Source: Anthopleura xanthogrammica
Taxonomy: Eukaryota; Cnidaria; Anthozoa; Actiniaria; Actiniidae
Direction of reading: 5' to 3'
Length of the DNA: 64,000 nucleotides
Assembly (NCBI GenBank): GCA_964019055.1
Contig: OZ025214.1
Span: 4,268,858-4,332,857 of the forward strand
Positions 1-11,008 of this stretch are shown piece after piece (the first letter of the stretch is position 1; every line of letters begins with the position of its first letter). The position numbers and the translations under genes are program-made. The notes below the pieces were generated by a model. That model saw only the letters and a program-made list of their open reading frames with translations, did no database searches and had not been told where the DNA came from.

Positions 1-2439
1 GTCGATCAGTTCACAGGCGATCGGAAATGAAAAAAAAATGTGGTGCCAAAAATCATATCCTTGGCATTGTCTTCTTTAACACTTGTACACGGCGGCTACG
101 AAAAACATGGATTTTTTTGAATGCCTTTTGATTAGTGTGTAGTTACTATATTTAGAATATGCAATTATTATCAACGTAGAGTATAAGCTGTAATCGTGTC
201 TTTTGTCGTGTTTTATGCTTTGAAATTTAGGTTATTTTATTCATTGTTCAATTCTGTTTTTCTAGTTTTATTTGTTTTGCTTTTAATGCGGAAAAGATTG
301 AGTTTTAAAAACATTTAACCCCCCCAAAAAAACATGAATTAAGGATCAAAATTTCTTTCGTTTTTCATTCAATGAACGTGCAGTGGAGATTTTCGCCGTG
401 GAAAAAAGTCAAACACACTTCTTTCAATGTTTCAAGAGAGATAGTCTTATCTATCTCCCCCTTCAAAGAGTCTAATCCAGTAAGCTTTACATGACCGGTG
501 TGTTTGACAAACCGACCTTGTTTCACAACCAGCCGCAATGACTTCTAAATTGAAATTTTATGTCGTGTGTTTGTCGAGCTTGTAGGCTCGTTCAAATAAG
601 ACGCCACTTTACTTGAATTGCCCGGGATCTAAAAGCCCACATTGTGAGTATTTGCTTTCTAAGTCCTTGTTTTTTCGCTTGACGGAAGAGTGATTGTTTG
701 TCTAGTCTTTTTTGCGAAAACAAATTATGTATTTGATTTGATGCAATTTGAAGTTGACTCAAAATATTGCACTGATTTTAAAACTTAGGCGACATGTATG
801 ATGTGTGTATTATATAAGATTTATTGTTTTGCAGATTTATCGAGAACGATTTTTATTCGATCACTCATTTATTACAAGCTTCGTTTCACTTCTTTCCTCT
901 TCGTTTATTTTATTCATATTTTTGTTTGTTCGTTTTAGTTTTATCATCTCACTTGTTATTCTTTTGAATTTCATTTGTTCTTTCATTTATTTCCATTTCA
1001 TTCATCCTCCCATTCATTCCTTCTTTCTTCATTCATTCATTGTTCATGTTATTGATCTCTCAATCTCATTTATACCTTTTTTTATCGCATTCACTTTTTC
1101 ATTCATTCCTACTTCATTTGTTCTCTCATTCCTTTTTTCTTTATCATTCATTCATATTTTCAATCATTTATCCATTCATTACAATTTATTTCACATCCTT
1201 TTTCCTTATCACTGTGAAGTTATTCCCTAAACATCGGCAGATAGTTACTTCAAAGTAACCAAATCTCCCCCACAGCAGCGATGCTGATTTGACGTAAAAC
1301 AACGGCGGGCGAATCTACCCCTTTAATCGATCCCTCGCTAAAAACGCCTAAACGAGGAACACGACGCAAATTGGAAGTCATTAAGAAGACCACCAGTTAA
1401 AGACAGTGTAATAGCACATCCAACACTATGACACTAAAATCCGGCGCGACATTTTTACTTTAACTGAGGCGGCAAATCTATAGACAAAATACACTTCGAA
1501 CTATTCAAGTAAATTTATCAGTTCGAGCGGAAATTTCCTTTTCGCTTCCCAATAAAATCAGAATATTAACTGCAATTGATGTTCAATAGAAATGACTTTT
1601 TAAGTGAAATATTCCATCAATATTGGAAGTGACTTGGATCATAGATTGTCCGTTGTTTCCGGTCATAATACCAGATCATGGAATGAATATTTGCTCTCTT
1701 TTGATAGGCTGTTCGTGGCACGTTTTTCCGTTGATGGCGCGAGCCTAATCTTATATTAATTCTCCCCATTCCAGCTGATTAAATAAATTAGTTCCCTCAT
1801 CAAACGAATCATTGCCGCCTCGCTGTCAACCTGTCCCTCAAAGGAACTTAAATTCGAGCGACGTTGCCTGAATTTGTTAGTGTAACATAGAGGTATGATA
1901 TCTGGAGCTACTAGCTATAGCTAGCTAAGACCGATAAGAGGCCAGCGAGGCAGGTAGAACCAGTTCAAATCGATTACGGTTTACGTTTGGAATCTTGAGC
2001 TGTGACAACTTTTTAAGCCATAGCACTTCAACTAAGAAACGAAAACTGGCTTTCTAAATGACCAAACAAAATGCCCCGAGGCATCTCTTTGAAATGGATT
2101 TCTGAAAGCTTTTGAAGACGAACACTTTGAGAGCGCTCGACAGGACCATTTCGTATGCGATTTTTGAAACTTTATTTTCAAGTATAAAGAACTAGACTCT
2201 GGTTCCTTGTCTTCTTCGGCTTAGTGATCTTCTCTTGAGTCAAAGGAAGTCCAACTGGAGAATTAATTCTTTTTTTTTTTCGTTTCATTTTTGAGCAGTT
2301 TTGGTCCTCGTTGATTGACAATTAGAAGAAGGAGTGGCCGTGCTGCGGAAAGAGACGTTGCCAACATTCTACGCGACTCGAAAAGAAAAGGAAACACGAA
2401 ATAACACAAGAGAAGAGATTTTCCCAGTAAACTACCAAG
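1..2439. other. gene-free stretch upstream of the GPCR gene
   Basis: No coding exon was recognised on either strand. About 950-1180 is low-complexity DNA rich in ATTC/TTCATT units, and the long open frame across it is a by-product of that repeat. A short perfect palindrome of CTAGCTATAGCTAG type lies near 1908-1923. The last few hundred bases before 2440 probably hold the 5' UTR and promoter of the receptor gene, but no clear TATA box or other motif was identified. Confidence 0.6.
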
Positions 2440-3543
2440 ATGTACGAGTACCCAGATCTTAACGAAATTAGCCTCAAATGCCAGAGAATGTTTAATGTTT
2501 GTGAAGCAAGTTCTGGTTCATTGAGTTTTGCTAACCCAGTTGGATGTTGGAAAGAATGGGCAGACATGTGTGCACATAAGTTACAGCTTCATGTTGGCCT
2601 ACAAATACTGGTCTTCATCATAATCTTGATCTCAATTTTCTCCTTAGTCGCTAACACTATTGTTTGTATAGTGTTCTGTTTGTACGACCAGCTTCGACAA
2701 GTGAAGCACTACTTTGTGGTGAACCTAGCTATGGTTGATAACATTTTAGTCATTATTGCTGTGCCTATGATAGTGGTATACGTCTTGGGATGGAACATAA
2801 ACACGCCCTTGTGTAGAGCGCAAATTGTCATAGATGTGCTTTGCGGAACAGCTTCGATTGTAAGCCTGGCTGTAATCAGTATTGAGCGGTACATTGCCGT
2901 TGTTACCCCACTGCATTACGACTCCCGAGTGACCACATTCCGCGCAATTTTAATTATCATCTTCACTTGGTTCTATTCTCTCATGGTGTCGCTCATTACC
3001 CTCCTTGCATTCGCTATGCCAAACTCCCCCGCTGTTACAAGCCCTAAACAGTGTGTGTTCTTTGGAGGAGAATTTGTGATTTTCATCGCAGTGTCCAGTT
3101 TTGTGTTGCCTGTTGCGATCATGGCTTGCGCGTACTGGAAGATCTTCCTCGTAGCGCACGTACACGCCATTCGGATCCAAGCTATGCAGGTACCTTCAAA
3201 CAACCCGGAACAACCACGAGAAGGCGAACGACAAAGCAAACTCAAAGGAGAACTCAAAGCAGCTAAGACTCTCACCATCATCATGGGAACACACATCATC
3301 TGTTGGTGCCCTCTCTTTATTTATTTTCTCGTAGTGTCATTCTGCGAGGATTGCCGAAGATCAAACAATGTAATCGCGCACTATGTCATTTTGATTTTAC
3401 GCTACTGTAATACCCTCGCAAATCCTATAATATACACAGGGATAAATAGGCAATTTAGAGCAGCTATAAAGAAGTTTGTTCTAAGAAAGCGAGGCAATGA
3501 GGATATGAGTGTCACTGTTTATACACACACACAAGCAACATAG
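2440..3543 (+). CDS. class A (rhodopsin-like) GPCR, aminergic-type, intronless
   Basis: A 367-residue seven-helix receptor for the plasma membrane, in one exon. Visible class A landmarks: N72 (1.50) in TM1; NLAMVD with D100 (2.50) in TM2; C125 (3.25) paired in the family with C205 in the second outer loop; D132 (3.32) followed by the run VLCGTASI; the ERY triplet at 149-151; W177 in TM4; P224 in TM5; CWCP at 288-291 in TM6; NPIIY at 328-332 in TM7; then a short basic tail. D3.32 exactly seven residues after C3.25 and the TASI stretch are typical of biogenic-amine receptors, where the aspartate binds the ligand amine. The ligand itself cannot be read from the sequence. The third inner loop is short. 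The chosen ATG starts the frame, and a 50-residue outer N-terminus follows. Single-exon GPCRs of this type are common in cnidarians. Alternative: an orphan amine-like receptor using a different ligand. Confidence 0.95.
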   Translation: MYEYPDLNEISLKCQRMFNVCEASSGSLSFANPVGCWKEWADMCAHKLQLHVGLQILVFIIILISIFSLVANTIVCIVFCLYDQLRQVKHYFVVNLAMVDNILVIIAVPMIVVYVLGWNINTPLCRAQIVIDVLCGTASIVSLAVISIERYIAVVTPLHYDSRVTTFRAILIIIFTWFYSLMVSLITLLAFAMPNSPAVTSPKQCVFFGGEFVIFIAVSSFVLPVAIMACAYWKIFLVAHVHAIRIQAMQVPSNNPEQPREGERQSKLKGELKAAKTLTIIMGTHIICWCPLFIYFLVVSFCEDCRRSNNVIAHYVILILRYCNTLANPIIYTGINRQFRAAIKKFVLRKRGNEDMSVTVYTHTQAT

Positions 3544-5157
3544 ATTTGATTTATAGCAATGTTATGCCAAACGATTTGCAACGACGATTTTTCGTGCAAC
3601 GCTGCGAAAAAAATCGTCTTTTCGAGTTGTGAGGCTTTGACTTCAGATCGGAAACTCGCAACGGTTGCCTGTGTTCGAAATTACTCTAAAAATCGTTCCA
3701 TCTCAGTGGCATGTCACATGTTATAAACCTTTTGCGTAATAGCGTTGCAAATTGTCTCATGTAACATCGCCAATAGGTACAGAAATACGTACGTAGAGCA
3801 GTCGAATACTCAATGAGATTAGCCTAAGTATACGATATAAAATTCAGTTGAAAAGTAAGCATGCTCGCAAAGTTATGCTGAGACCAGTTGACGCCGACTT
3901 TCCTCACTCAACTTTTATCCTCAAAAATATTCTTATCCTTTCGCAGTTTTTATCAAAGTAACTGTCAGAAAGAAGAAAATAATTCTGTAATTCTATCAAG
4001 CCGCGGAAAGGATTTGAAAAAAAAGTGGGGATAAAATTGAGGAAAAACTACATATTCTTAAAGGATTTAAGGGCATAATATGTTAAAAACAAATAATCCA
4101 TACTTATGGAATTGACCTTGGAAGAAAACTAATCACAAGCGCAGAAATAGATATTTAAGCTATCTAGTCAAATTTGTTTTTTAGGAAACAGAATATCTCG
4201 TGTTTCGGAAATATTTCGAACAAGATGTTGGTTGAGCTTAGTAGCTTTCATCTTATGTCAAAAATTGCGCAAGGCTTTAGCTGTACCTGTCATAGCACTC
4301 TTCATTCTTGACACACAAAAATCGTCTTCCATAGGGTAATTTTTAGAGTAAAATAGATGTTGTCCGATTTGATTGAAGATATACTAATGTATTATTGAAT
4401 TTGATTTCATTATGAAACCGAAATCAAATGTACTATGACGCATATAACTTATAGGTTTAGCCTAAATTATAAAATTATATTAAAACTTAAACTGAACTGA
4501 AAGACTCAGCTAAAAATAGCAGAACTCCCTTTACTATTTAGCCAGTAATTTTTTCTTCTAGAATTTTTGTAGTATTCTCGACTCAAGTAGGCAGGCTTTA
4601 CATTTTACACTGATAATAATCAATACACGAAAGCAATATTTGCGAATAAATTCAGTAGAATTGAACAAACATATCGTCAATTTTCCGACAAAAAATATCT
4701 CCTCTGTTATAAGTATTTTCCTCCCTTACTCTCTATGCAAACTTGGCTAAAAGTCCGGATCATATCGAGATATCATGTTTATTTAACAGTATACAGCTAT
4801 TCATTTCGAAATATCTGACTATCAGGAATGACAAATCTTAATGTGCTATCGTTGCACCGAGTAAACTCCGGCGGACATAAAAAAAATTATAGCCAAAACA
4901 AAACGAGTAAATATAGATCCCACAATGGAAAATATTGTAAAGATTGGGTTAGTGATGCGGATGGAGTGAAATACGAGCCTTTTAGGGGGTAGAACTTAAA
5001 TGTTAAATCTGATGGAAGGAGCTAGAGATCTTTAATAGACACGTGCGACTCCTAAGTAACAAGAGCCCTGGCGATATATCTTTTGGACATCGAGACATAC
5101 TTGATCGCTCAACGATAGCGGATATATTACGAGTGACATATTTTTTCCATGATTTCC

Positions 5158-5265
5158 TTCCTCCCTTCTTTCTTTTTTTCATTCTTCCTTTCTTTCTCTC
5201 TCTCTCTCTTTCTCTCTTTGTCTCTTTCTTTCTTTCTTTCTTTCTCTCTTTCTTTCTTTCTCCCT
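5158..5265. repeat. (CTTT)n / (CT)n microsatellite
   Basis: A pyrimidine-only tract made of TTTC and CT units. The open frames across it in both directions have a biased composition (K/E/R or F/S/L) and are not genes. Confidence 0.9.
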
Positions 5266-6134
5266 TTTTGCAGTCAGTTTTTAGTCGAGAATCTCCTTCA
5301 GTGGTCTTTGCTTTAATTCCCACGCCTTTTCTTCATTCTTTCCTTTCCTTTCTTAATCCCTCTAATGCTCCTCATTCGTCCAATCACTCAAGTGCTTTAA
5401 TCCCATCCTTTCAGTTTACGTATATTCTCGAACTGAACCTCCGTCGTCTTTTGTCTCGACTTAATTCTTGTTTTTCGCTTCAGCGAATGCTTTCCACGCC
5501 CCCTTTTTTTAGTTGTTTTTTTTTGTATCTTGCCTGATGCATTGCGGCACTTTTTACTCTTATCAAATTCTCATTTTCCTTTAATTTTCTTGTTTGTTTT
5601 TCAAGACCAACGCTTTTTGGGAATCAATACGCCCAGATGTGATATAAGCACTTTCGGAAAGAACCGACCCTAAGAATTATACACACACCACCGCTATATG
5701 TAAATCAGTGATAAGCTAAGAAGCCGAAATACTCACTCAAGATACAAATGTATAGAACTAATGTATGTATGCTTATTGATACTGAGTGAAGATCTTGGAA
5801 GTTTCATGATCAAACCCTTGTAAACTGATCGGTCACTTGTAAGGTCGGGTTTACAGTGAAATGTTCGTAAGCAGCTGGTAAAGCTACGGCAAACTGGAGA
5901 ACAAGTTAGGAAGCTTTGTGTTAAAGAACTAAAATGAAAGCTTCTATCGCCTCGGCTCGTGAAATCACGAACAATTTTAAAATATCACTCGTGGTATTTA
6001 TGCCAAATATCACGAACAAACCATGATATTACCCATACGAATAGGTGGGGCGCGTAAGAATCGGCACTGAAGCATTAAGGAAATCCATAAAGGATGTAAA
6101 GAAACTTTGTCTTACAATTGTGATTGCGTTGTAA

Positions 6135-6258
6135 TAGACATTTCCGATTTAGCGGCATAGGCATAGTATATTCCGCGTTTCTTTAAGCACGAATGAGTGG
6201 CCGGCATATAGTATATGCCTATTTCGCCTATATGCCCGCGCTAAATCGGAAACGTCTA
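6135..6258. mobile_element. hairpin MITE
   Basis: The two ends form an inverted repeat of about 28 bases. The left arm begins TAGACATTTCCGATTTAGCG, and the right arm is its reverse complement with a few mismatches. The interior is itself partly palindromic (GGCATA / TATGCC runs). No coding capacity. The size and shape fit a non-autonomous DNA element; its superfamily is unknown. Confidence 0.75.
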
Positions 6259-7731
6259 ATGTGATTGGATAAATTGCACAAAAGAAATGGGAAGCATGTG
6301 CATGTACCGTACGGTAAGTCAGTAACACGTTTCCGACTCATGGTCATACGAAAACAACTGTATTACACATGTGAAAAGGGGGGAAATTTAACTAAAAGCT
6401 ACAGATAAATAGAATAAAAATGATAAGAAACTTCAGCAGTATTTGCAAGGTTTTTACCCAACACATCTCAAACTGAGTACTACGTACTCCAAGGGGAAGA
6501 GAAGATGTTTACATTTGAGTCGCATGAGAACAGACTGAGCGCAAGGAAAGCACATGAGTAGGTGACCCAAAATGCTTGGAGAAGCGAGAAAAATATTAAG
6601 AAATTGTTGGAAATAAAACCAAAAGAAAGAAAGAGGAAGAGAAGGTATGAAAAGTACAACGATAATTATCGTTGCTATACTGAGTAACCTCCACTGTTGC
6701 CATAGCACCCAGCCTTTTGGAAAGTAATTGTCCGCTTGTTTAAGCAAAGGAAGTAGTAATTACATAAAACTTATTAAATTTTTGAAACAAAATTGCTAAA
6801 ACAAATATTTCGGAGAAGTGTGATAAGGAAGTCTTGACGATTACGTCAAGCATTACTCATCGCTTATCTGCTGCTTGTGGCATAGTTAGCTTTGTTATTT
6901 ACAAAACATATGTTTAACAAGTAATGTTACGCTCTCTTTCAAGCTAGCTTTACCGTTGAATGTACACACACCTGCTCAAAATTGTCACTACTAGCTAGTT
7001 ATCAGTCGGATTATCTCGGTTTAATCTAATATCTCTGCGTGAGAGAGATATTACAATTATAATATGCACTTTTATCAACTTTGAATAAGATCTGGTGTTA
7101 GTCAAGCGGCTTGTCTTTGATAACATAACAAACACCTGTTTTGTATTTTCTTACTTTTTTTAGCCGAGAGCTAGGATATTAAAATATCTTTAAATTTTGC
7201 TTTTTTCCCCTTTTTAGACGACGTTACATTCCCCGAAGCATCTACTACCTTTAGGCGGCTCTTCTTTGATATTAAATAGAAGATTCTCCTGTTTGATATT
7301 TTTGCAGTTTTTAGTAACGCCAATACAATTACAGATTATATATATTTTTTACTTTTTTCCTCGATTCCCTTGATATCTAGTGCCTCGTTAGTCCTCTCTT
7401 CTTTGAAAATATAAACAGTTCAGCTGTTTTACAGCTAATTTTACTGTTTGTAACAGTCTAGACACTTGACGAAATAATGGATTTGTCATGTAGGCAAACA
7501 TATAGGCAAATATAGGGTCAAATATCATATTTGACTAATAGTAAACATTATTTGCCCAATGATTGTATATGGTATGTACCTACACATTTATCCGGTGGGC
7601 ACAGATGGCAAAGTCTGTATGGCCCAGTAAAATCCCCAAAGGCAAATATATAGCAGATATCAAATCGTCCATACATTTACCCGGTAGTAAATGTGAATGC
7701 TCATTTGATATGTGCACGTATTTTCCCAGGC

Positions 7732-8158
7732 GGTATATGTGATTTATGCCTTACATATACCTTGTATTTGCCCTGACCGTATATGTGATTTATGCCTTAC
7801 ATATACCCCGTATTTGCCCTGACCGTATATGTGACTCATGCCTTACATATACCCTGTATTTTCCCAGGCCGTATATGTGATTTATGCCTTACATATACCT
7901 TGTATTTGCCCTGACCGTATATGTGATTTTTGCCTTACATATACCATGCGATATGCCCTGACCGTATATGTGATTTTTGCCTTTCATATACCCTTTATTT
8001 GCCCTGACCGTATATGTGATTTATGCCTTTCATATACCCTTTATTTGCCCTGCCGTATATGTGATTTATGCCTTGCATATACCATGCGATATACCTTGAC
8101 CGTATATGTGATTTATGCCTTGCATATACCATGCGATCTACCCTGACCGTATATGTGA
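7732..8158. repeat. 46-bp hairpin minisatellite inside the transposon
   Basis: About nine copies of a 46-bp unit that starts CGTATATGTGATTTATGCC and ends in TTTGCCCTGAC. Copies begin near 7732, 7778, 7824, 7870, 7916, 7962, 8008, 8054, 8101 and 8148. Inside each unit GTATATGT pairs with ACATATAC across a 12-base loop, so every copy can form a small hairpin. The TTTGCCC word matches the element's sub-terminal repeats, which suggests the array is an amplified sub-terminal motif. The open frames across it are repeat artefacts. Confidence 0.9.
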
Positions 8159-8458
8159 TAAAAAGACATAAATCATACTGAAACATTTTATTGTGTTTCC
8201 TTTTCTTGACGATTAACAATAAAGAATTTGATAACTACAATTGAAAATGCTAGTTCTGTGAGTGAAATAGCGTATTTAAAGTTTTCTTGTGACAATTTGT
8301 GAAAGAAGATTATATATATTCAGTTGTCAATATCTTTGGCATGTAGGATTCTTTTTTAGATTTTCTTTCATACCGCTGTAAGCTGTACTTCATTACATTT
8401 TGTAGTAGTACACCTACTGATTTGCAATACATGTCATACATGATATTTTTAAGAACCT

Positions 8459-10224
8459 TTATGCTCTCACTGCCCATTCGGGACCTCCAGTTGGCCTTGG
8501 GCGTCTTGACGGCTCCCCGATTTTGCGCTTTAAAAGCATGGTGAGGCTGCGCTCTGACAGCCTCCTTTTCGCCTTTCGGTCCATACTTTCCATGAACTGG
8601 TTTGCTAGGGGACTTCTCCATGGCAGAGGGTGTTTTATTAAAACTTTCCTCTGCTTAGGAGCGCCCCCTTCATTATCAGAGCCACTGCCCGCTGTGTTAT
8701 CTTCATCAACCTGGTCATCAGCCTCTGACATGGACTCCTCTGATGACATGTACTCAAGTTTCATAATGGAATTGATTTTTTCCTTGTCCCCTGGTGTAAG
8801 CGAGGTTGATACGTCCGATGCCTTGGATCTGGATTTTAGGAGCTAAAAAACAAAAAAGAAACAAAGTCATGCTCGCTGCAAAATCAGCTAGTACTCACAT
8901 TTTGTTTTCTTTGGGTTTTCCGCTGCATCTTTTGATGTCTTCCAAGGGCCCCTGAACGCTCTCGTTTACTTCTTTTTCTTCTCGTGAGAAAGTGGCTTTT
9001 AAGGGCAGCTGAAATTATAATAAATACCGTTATATTAAATTTTAGCACAATAATCAATAACAATACTAATCCAATAGTAATTTTCTGGGAATTTTATTAG
9101 AAATTTTGGCATTTAGTTCAGTGACATTTCAAATCCCCACCCTTTGGCCGCACCCCCCCCCCCCCCCCCCCCCCCAGACTAACTTTGATAGGTGAGTAAG
9201 GCTTTCCGCACTTCGCAATACAAAATACAAAAGTGTCATCAAAGACATAAATACCTTCTAACTCGACGGCAGAGACATCCTTATGCACGTTCTGAACTCT
9301 TTCCCTTATCGCGTTGTTTATCGCTTCGTTGACGTCATCTCTGAAACTTATTAGGGAATGCCATATTTGAGTGGTAAGTGGAGAAACTATGGATGTTTCA
9401 GACAAGATAGTTTGTTATTAGATTTTCATACTTACGCTTTAGTAAAATTCCATATGAGAGGGTTTTCGACCCGATCCCGCAGTTTCTTTGCTACCAAGCA
9501 TACTTCAGACTGTAAAATAATTAAATCCATTAAAATCATAGGAAGTAAGTTATTCTTAGATATAGTAATAATGTTTTCATTCTTTTCATGGCGGTGATTG
9601 TATAACATTGAAAAAAGTCGAAATCAAAATAATTCCTTTACAAAAAAAAACAAAAAAAAAACAGGAAATTATTATTATCATTAGTATTATTATTGCGAGT
9701 CAATAGTAATATTTTGTAGCATTTAACCACTTGCATGTTTTATGTTTCCCGCCAAATTTTAGCATTGCATAAATTATATCCCTGCATAATTATACCATTT
9801 TTTTTCTTCGCGCCAATAAATCACGGTAAAATTATCAATAAAAAATAGCCTGCTTTTTAAACATTGCCTCAATACTTACTGCAACAGCCTTTGAGACAGT
9901 AACCTTGGTCTTGCCGTTGTCCTTAGTATGCTGGTTTTCTTGTAAGGCCGCTAGTATTTGGCGGTTTTGTTCTTGGAGTTGTTTAAACTGTTTCAAAATC
10001 GTCTCGATATTAGGAGAAATTTCATTGGCACTTTCGGGGTCAACATTCTCATTCTCGGTTGATGTTGCTTGCAAAAGGCGATTTCTGTGCTCCCTTAGCA
10101 CATCCTCGCAACCACCAGGGACAGAAGGAATGAGCACATTTAGCCTTTGAGAATTGGCGCCATTTTCAGTATTTCTACTCGTACTGCTCGTAGTGGTAGT
10201 TTCTGTCACAGAATGGAGTGGCAT
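8459..10224 (-). CDS. uncharacterised accessory protein of the CACTA-like element (five exons)
   Basis: Exons on the minus strand: 10224-9880, 9509-9436, 9340-9180, 9008-8899 and 8842-8459, joined in one frame for about 357 residues. Acceptors TTTACAG, TTTCAG and TTTTTTAG and donors GTAAGT and GTGAGT are good. The donor of exon 3 (GTCTGG) is weak and is followed by a 23-base C tract, so that junction is uncertain. The N-terminal part is polar, with a Q/N/E-rich helix around residues 75-100 (FKQLQEQNRQIL). The middle carries a KKLRDRVENPLIW segment and the VELEGIYVFDD segment. Then come a strongly basic stretch (TRRKRSKRER) likely to be a nuclear signal, an acidic stretch after EYMSSEES, and a C-terminal block with LPWRSPLANQ and PRPTGGPEWAVR. 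Function unknown; I infer a DNA-associated nuclear protein carried by the transposon. An upstream exon is possible, because the frame is open before 10224 to a potential acceptor near 10260. Confidence 0.5.
9153..9175. repeat. poly-C tract (23 C)
   Basis: An uninterrupted run of C on the plus strand, hence G on the transcribed minus strand. It lies just downstream of the third exon of the transposon accessory gene. Confidence 0.95.
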
Positions 10225-10665
10225 TGGGCGTCCTGGTAATGGTGGAGTTGTTCTTCCTATTTTTTGATCGCAACGAATGAACCTTCCTTATTAGCAAAAA
10301 TAGAGAATGTGTGGAAAACTAGATGACCGACAGAGTTTGTTACCTGTCTGTGACCTAAAGGCGAATGAACGGATAAGTACATCCACTGAACAAATCTTTC
10401 CCCCTATTTATCACGTGACATGTGATGACATATACGTTCATATAATGAAGTCTAATAATAAAAAAAGTCACAACTTTCTAGTATCCCTTAAAGCTATTTG
10501 CTTTATTTTAAAGTCAAGAAAGTCAAGAAACTTTTGCTGAAGCGTAGATTCACGAAATATCATTGCAATAAACTTGATTAGTTTCTATCTCTAAAACTTT
10601 GGTAAACCACCATATTTTATCTGCGGTGAACAGTGACACTTCTAAGGAAACGGATGTAATAAAGA

Positions 10666-11008
10666 ATGGACGTGCTTTTGTCTAATGGCATTTCGATGAT
10701 AGACGTGGAATTTTATTACGCGGGAAGATGGCTGTTAGACAATCAAAATGCTTGGATTTTGAGTAAATATCCCAATGATATATATCGTCTTTTTGATTAT
10801 ATAGTTAGCGTTCTGGCAAACAAAATGTCTTCTGCGATGCCAAAGCGTTATCATTGCTTTCACTGTAACGAAGATCTACATTACAGAGTATTTTGCCGTC
10901 ACAAAGAAGACTTATAATCCTTTAACAAATGAATGGCAATTACAGCGGAATGACGACGAAGACTCAAATGATAGTGTCGTAAAATACAAGCAAGCATCCA
11001 TAATTTAG
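10666..11008 (+). pseudogene. broken transposase-like N-terminal fragment
   Basis: An open frame starting at 10666 gives 83 residues and contains a compact Cys/His cluster (YHCFHCNEDLHYRVFCRHK) before a stop at 10915-10917. Just before that stop the +1 frame continues in a protein-like way (YNPLTNEWQL, then an acidic tail DDEDSNDS) to a stop at about 11008. One frameshift therefore splits what looks like one reading frame. A Cys-x2-Cys...Arg-His-Lys knuckle followed by Y-N-P/x-T-x-x-W resembles the N-terminus of animal EnSpm-type transposases; this is from memory of the family and was not tested. The rest of such a transposase is absent, because only about 400 bases remain before the right terminus. 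Confidence 0.4.

Larger units (their letters stand above)
3544..7462. other. gene-free stretch between GPCR and the transposon
   Basis: No convincing exon was seen. Contents: imperfect inverted repeats at about 3571-3754, a CTTT/GAAA-type microsatellite at about 5158-5265 that produces false open frames on both strands, and a hairpin MITE at 6135-6258. The rest is AT-rich and unremarkable. Confidence 0.6.

Noticed and set aside
805..1230. 141-codon plus-strand open frame
   Set aside because: Its composition is almost only F, S, I, L and H, from ATTC-rich low-complexity DNA. No family resemblance.
2709..3299. Several minus-strand and alternative-frame ORFs inside the GPCR gene
   Set aside because: Shadows of the receptor frame without splice or family support.
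5003..5537. Opposed open frames of 106 and 164 codons
   Set aside because: Both are driven by the CTTT/GAAA microsatellite.
7732..8158. Regular repeat array resembling a CRISPR array
   Set aside because: The 46-bp units are contiguous without variable spacers, and the context is an animal transposon.
7838..8219. Open frames of 102 (plus) and 74 (minus) codons
   Set aside because: They are periodic translations of the 46-bp minisatellite.
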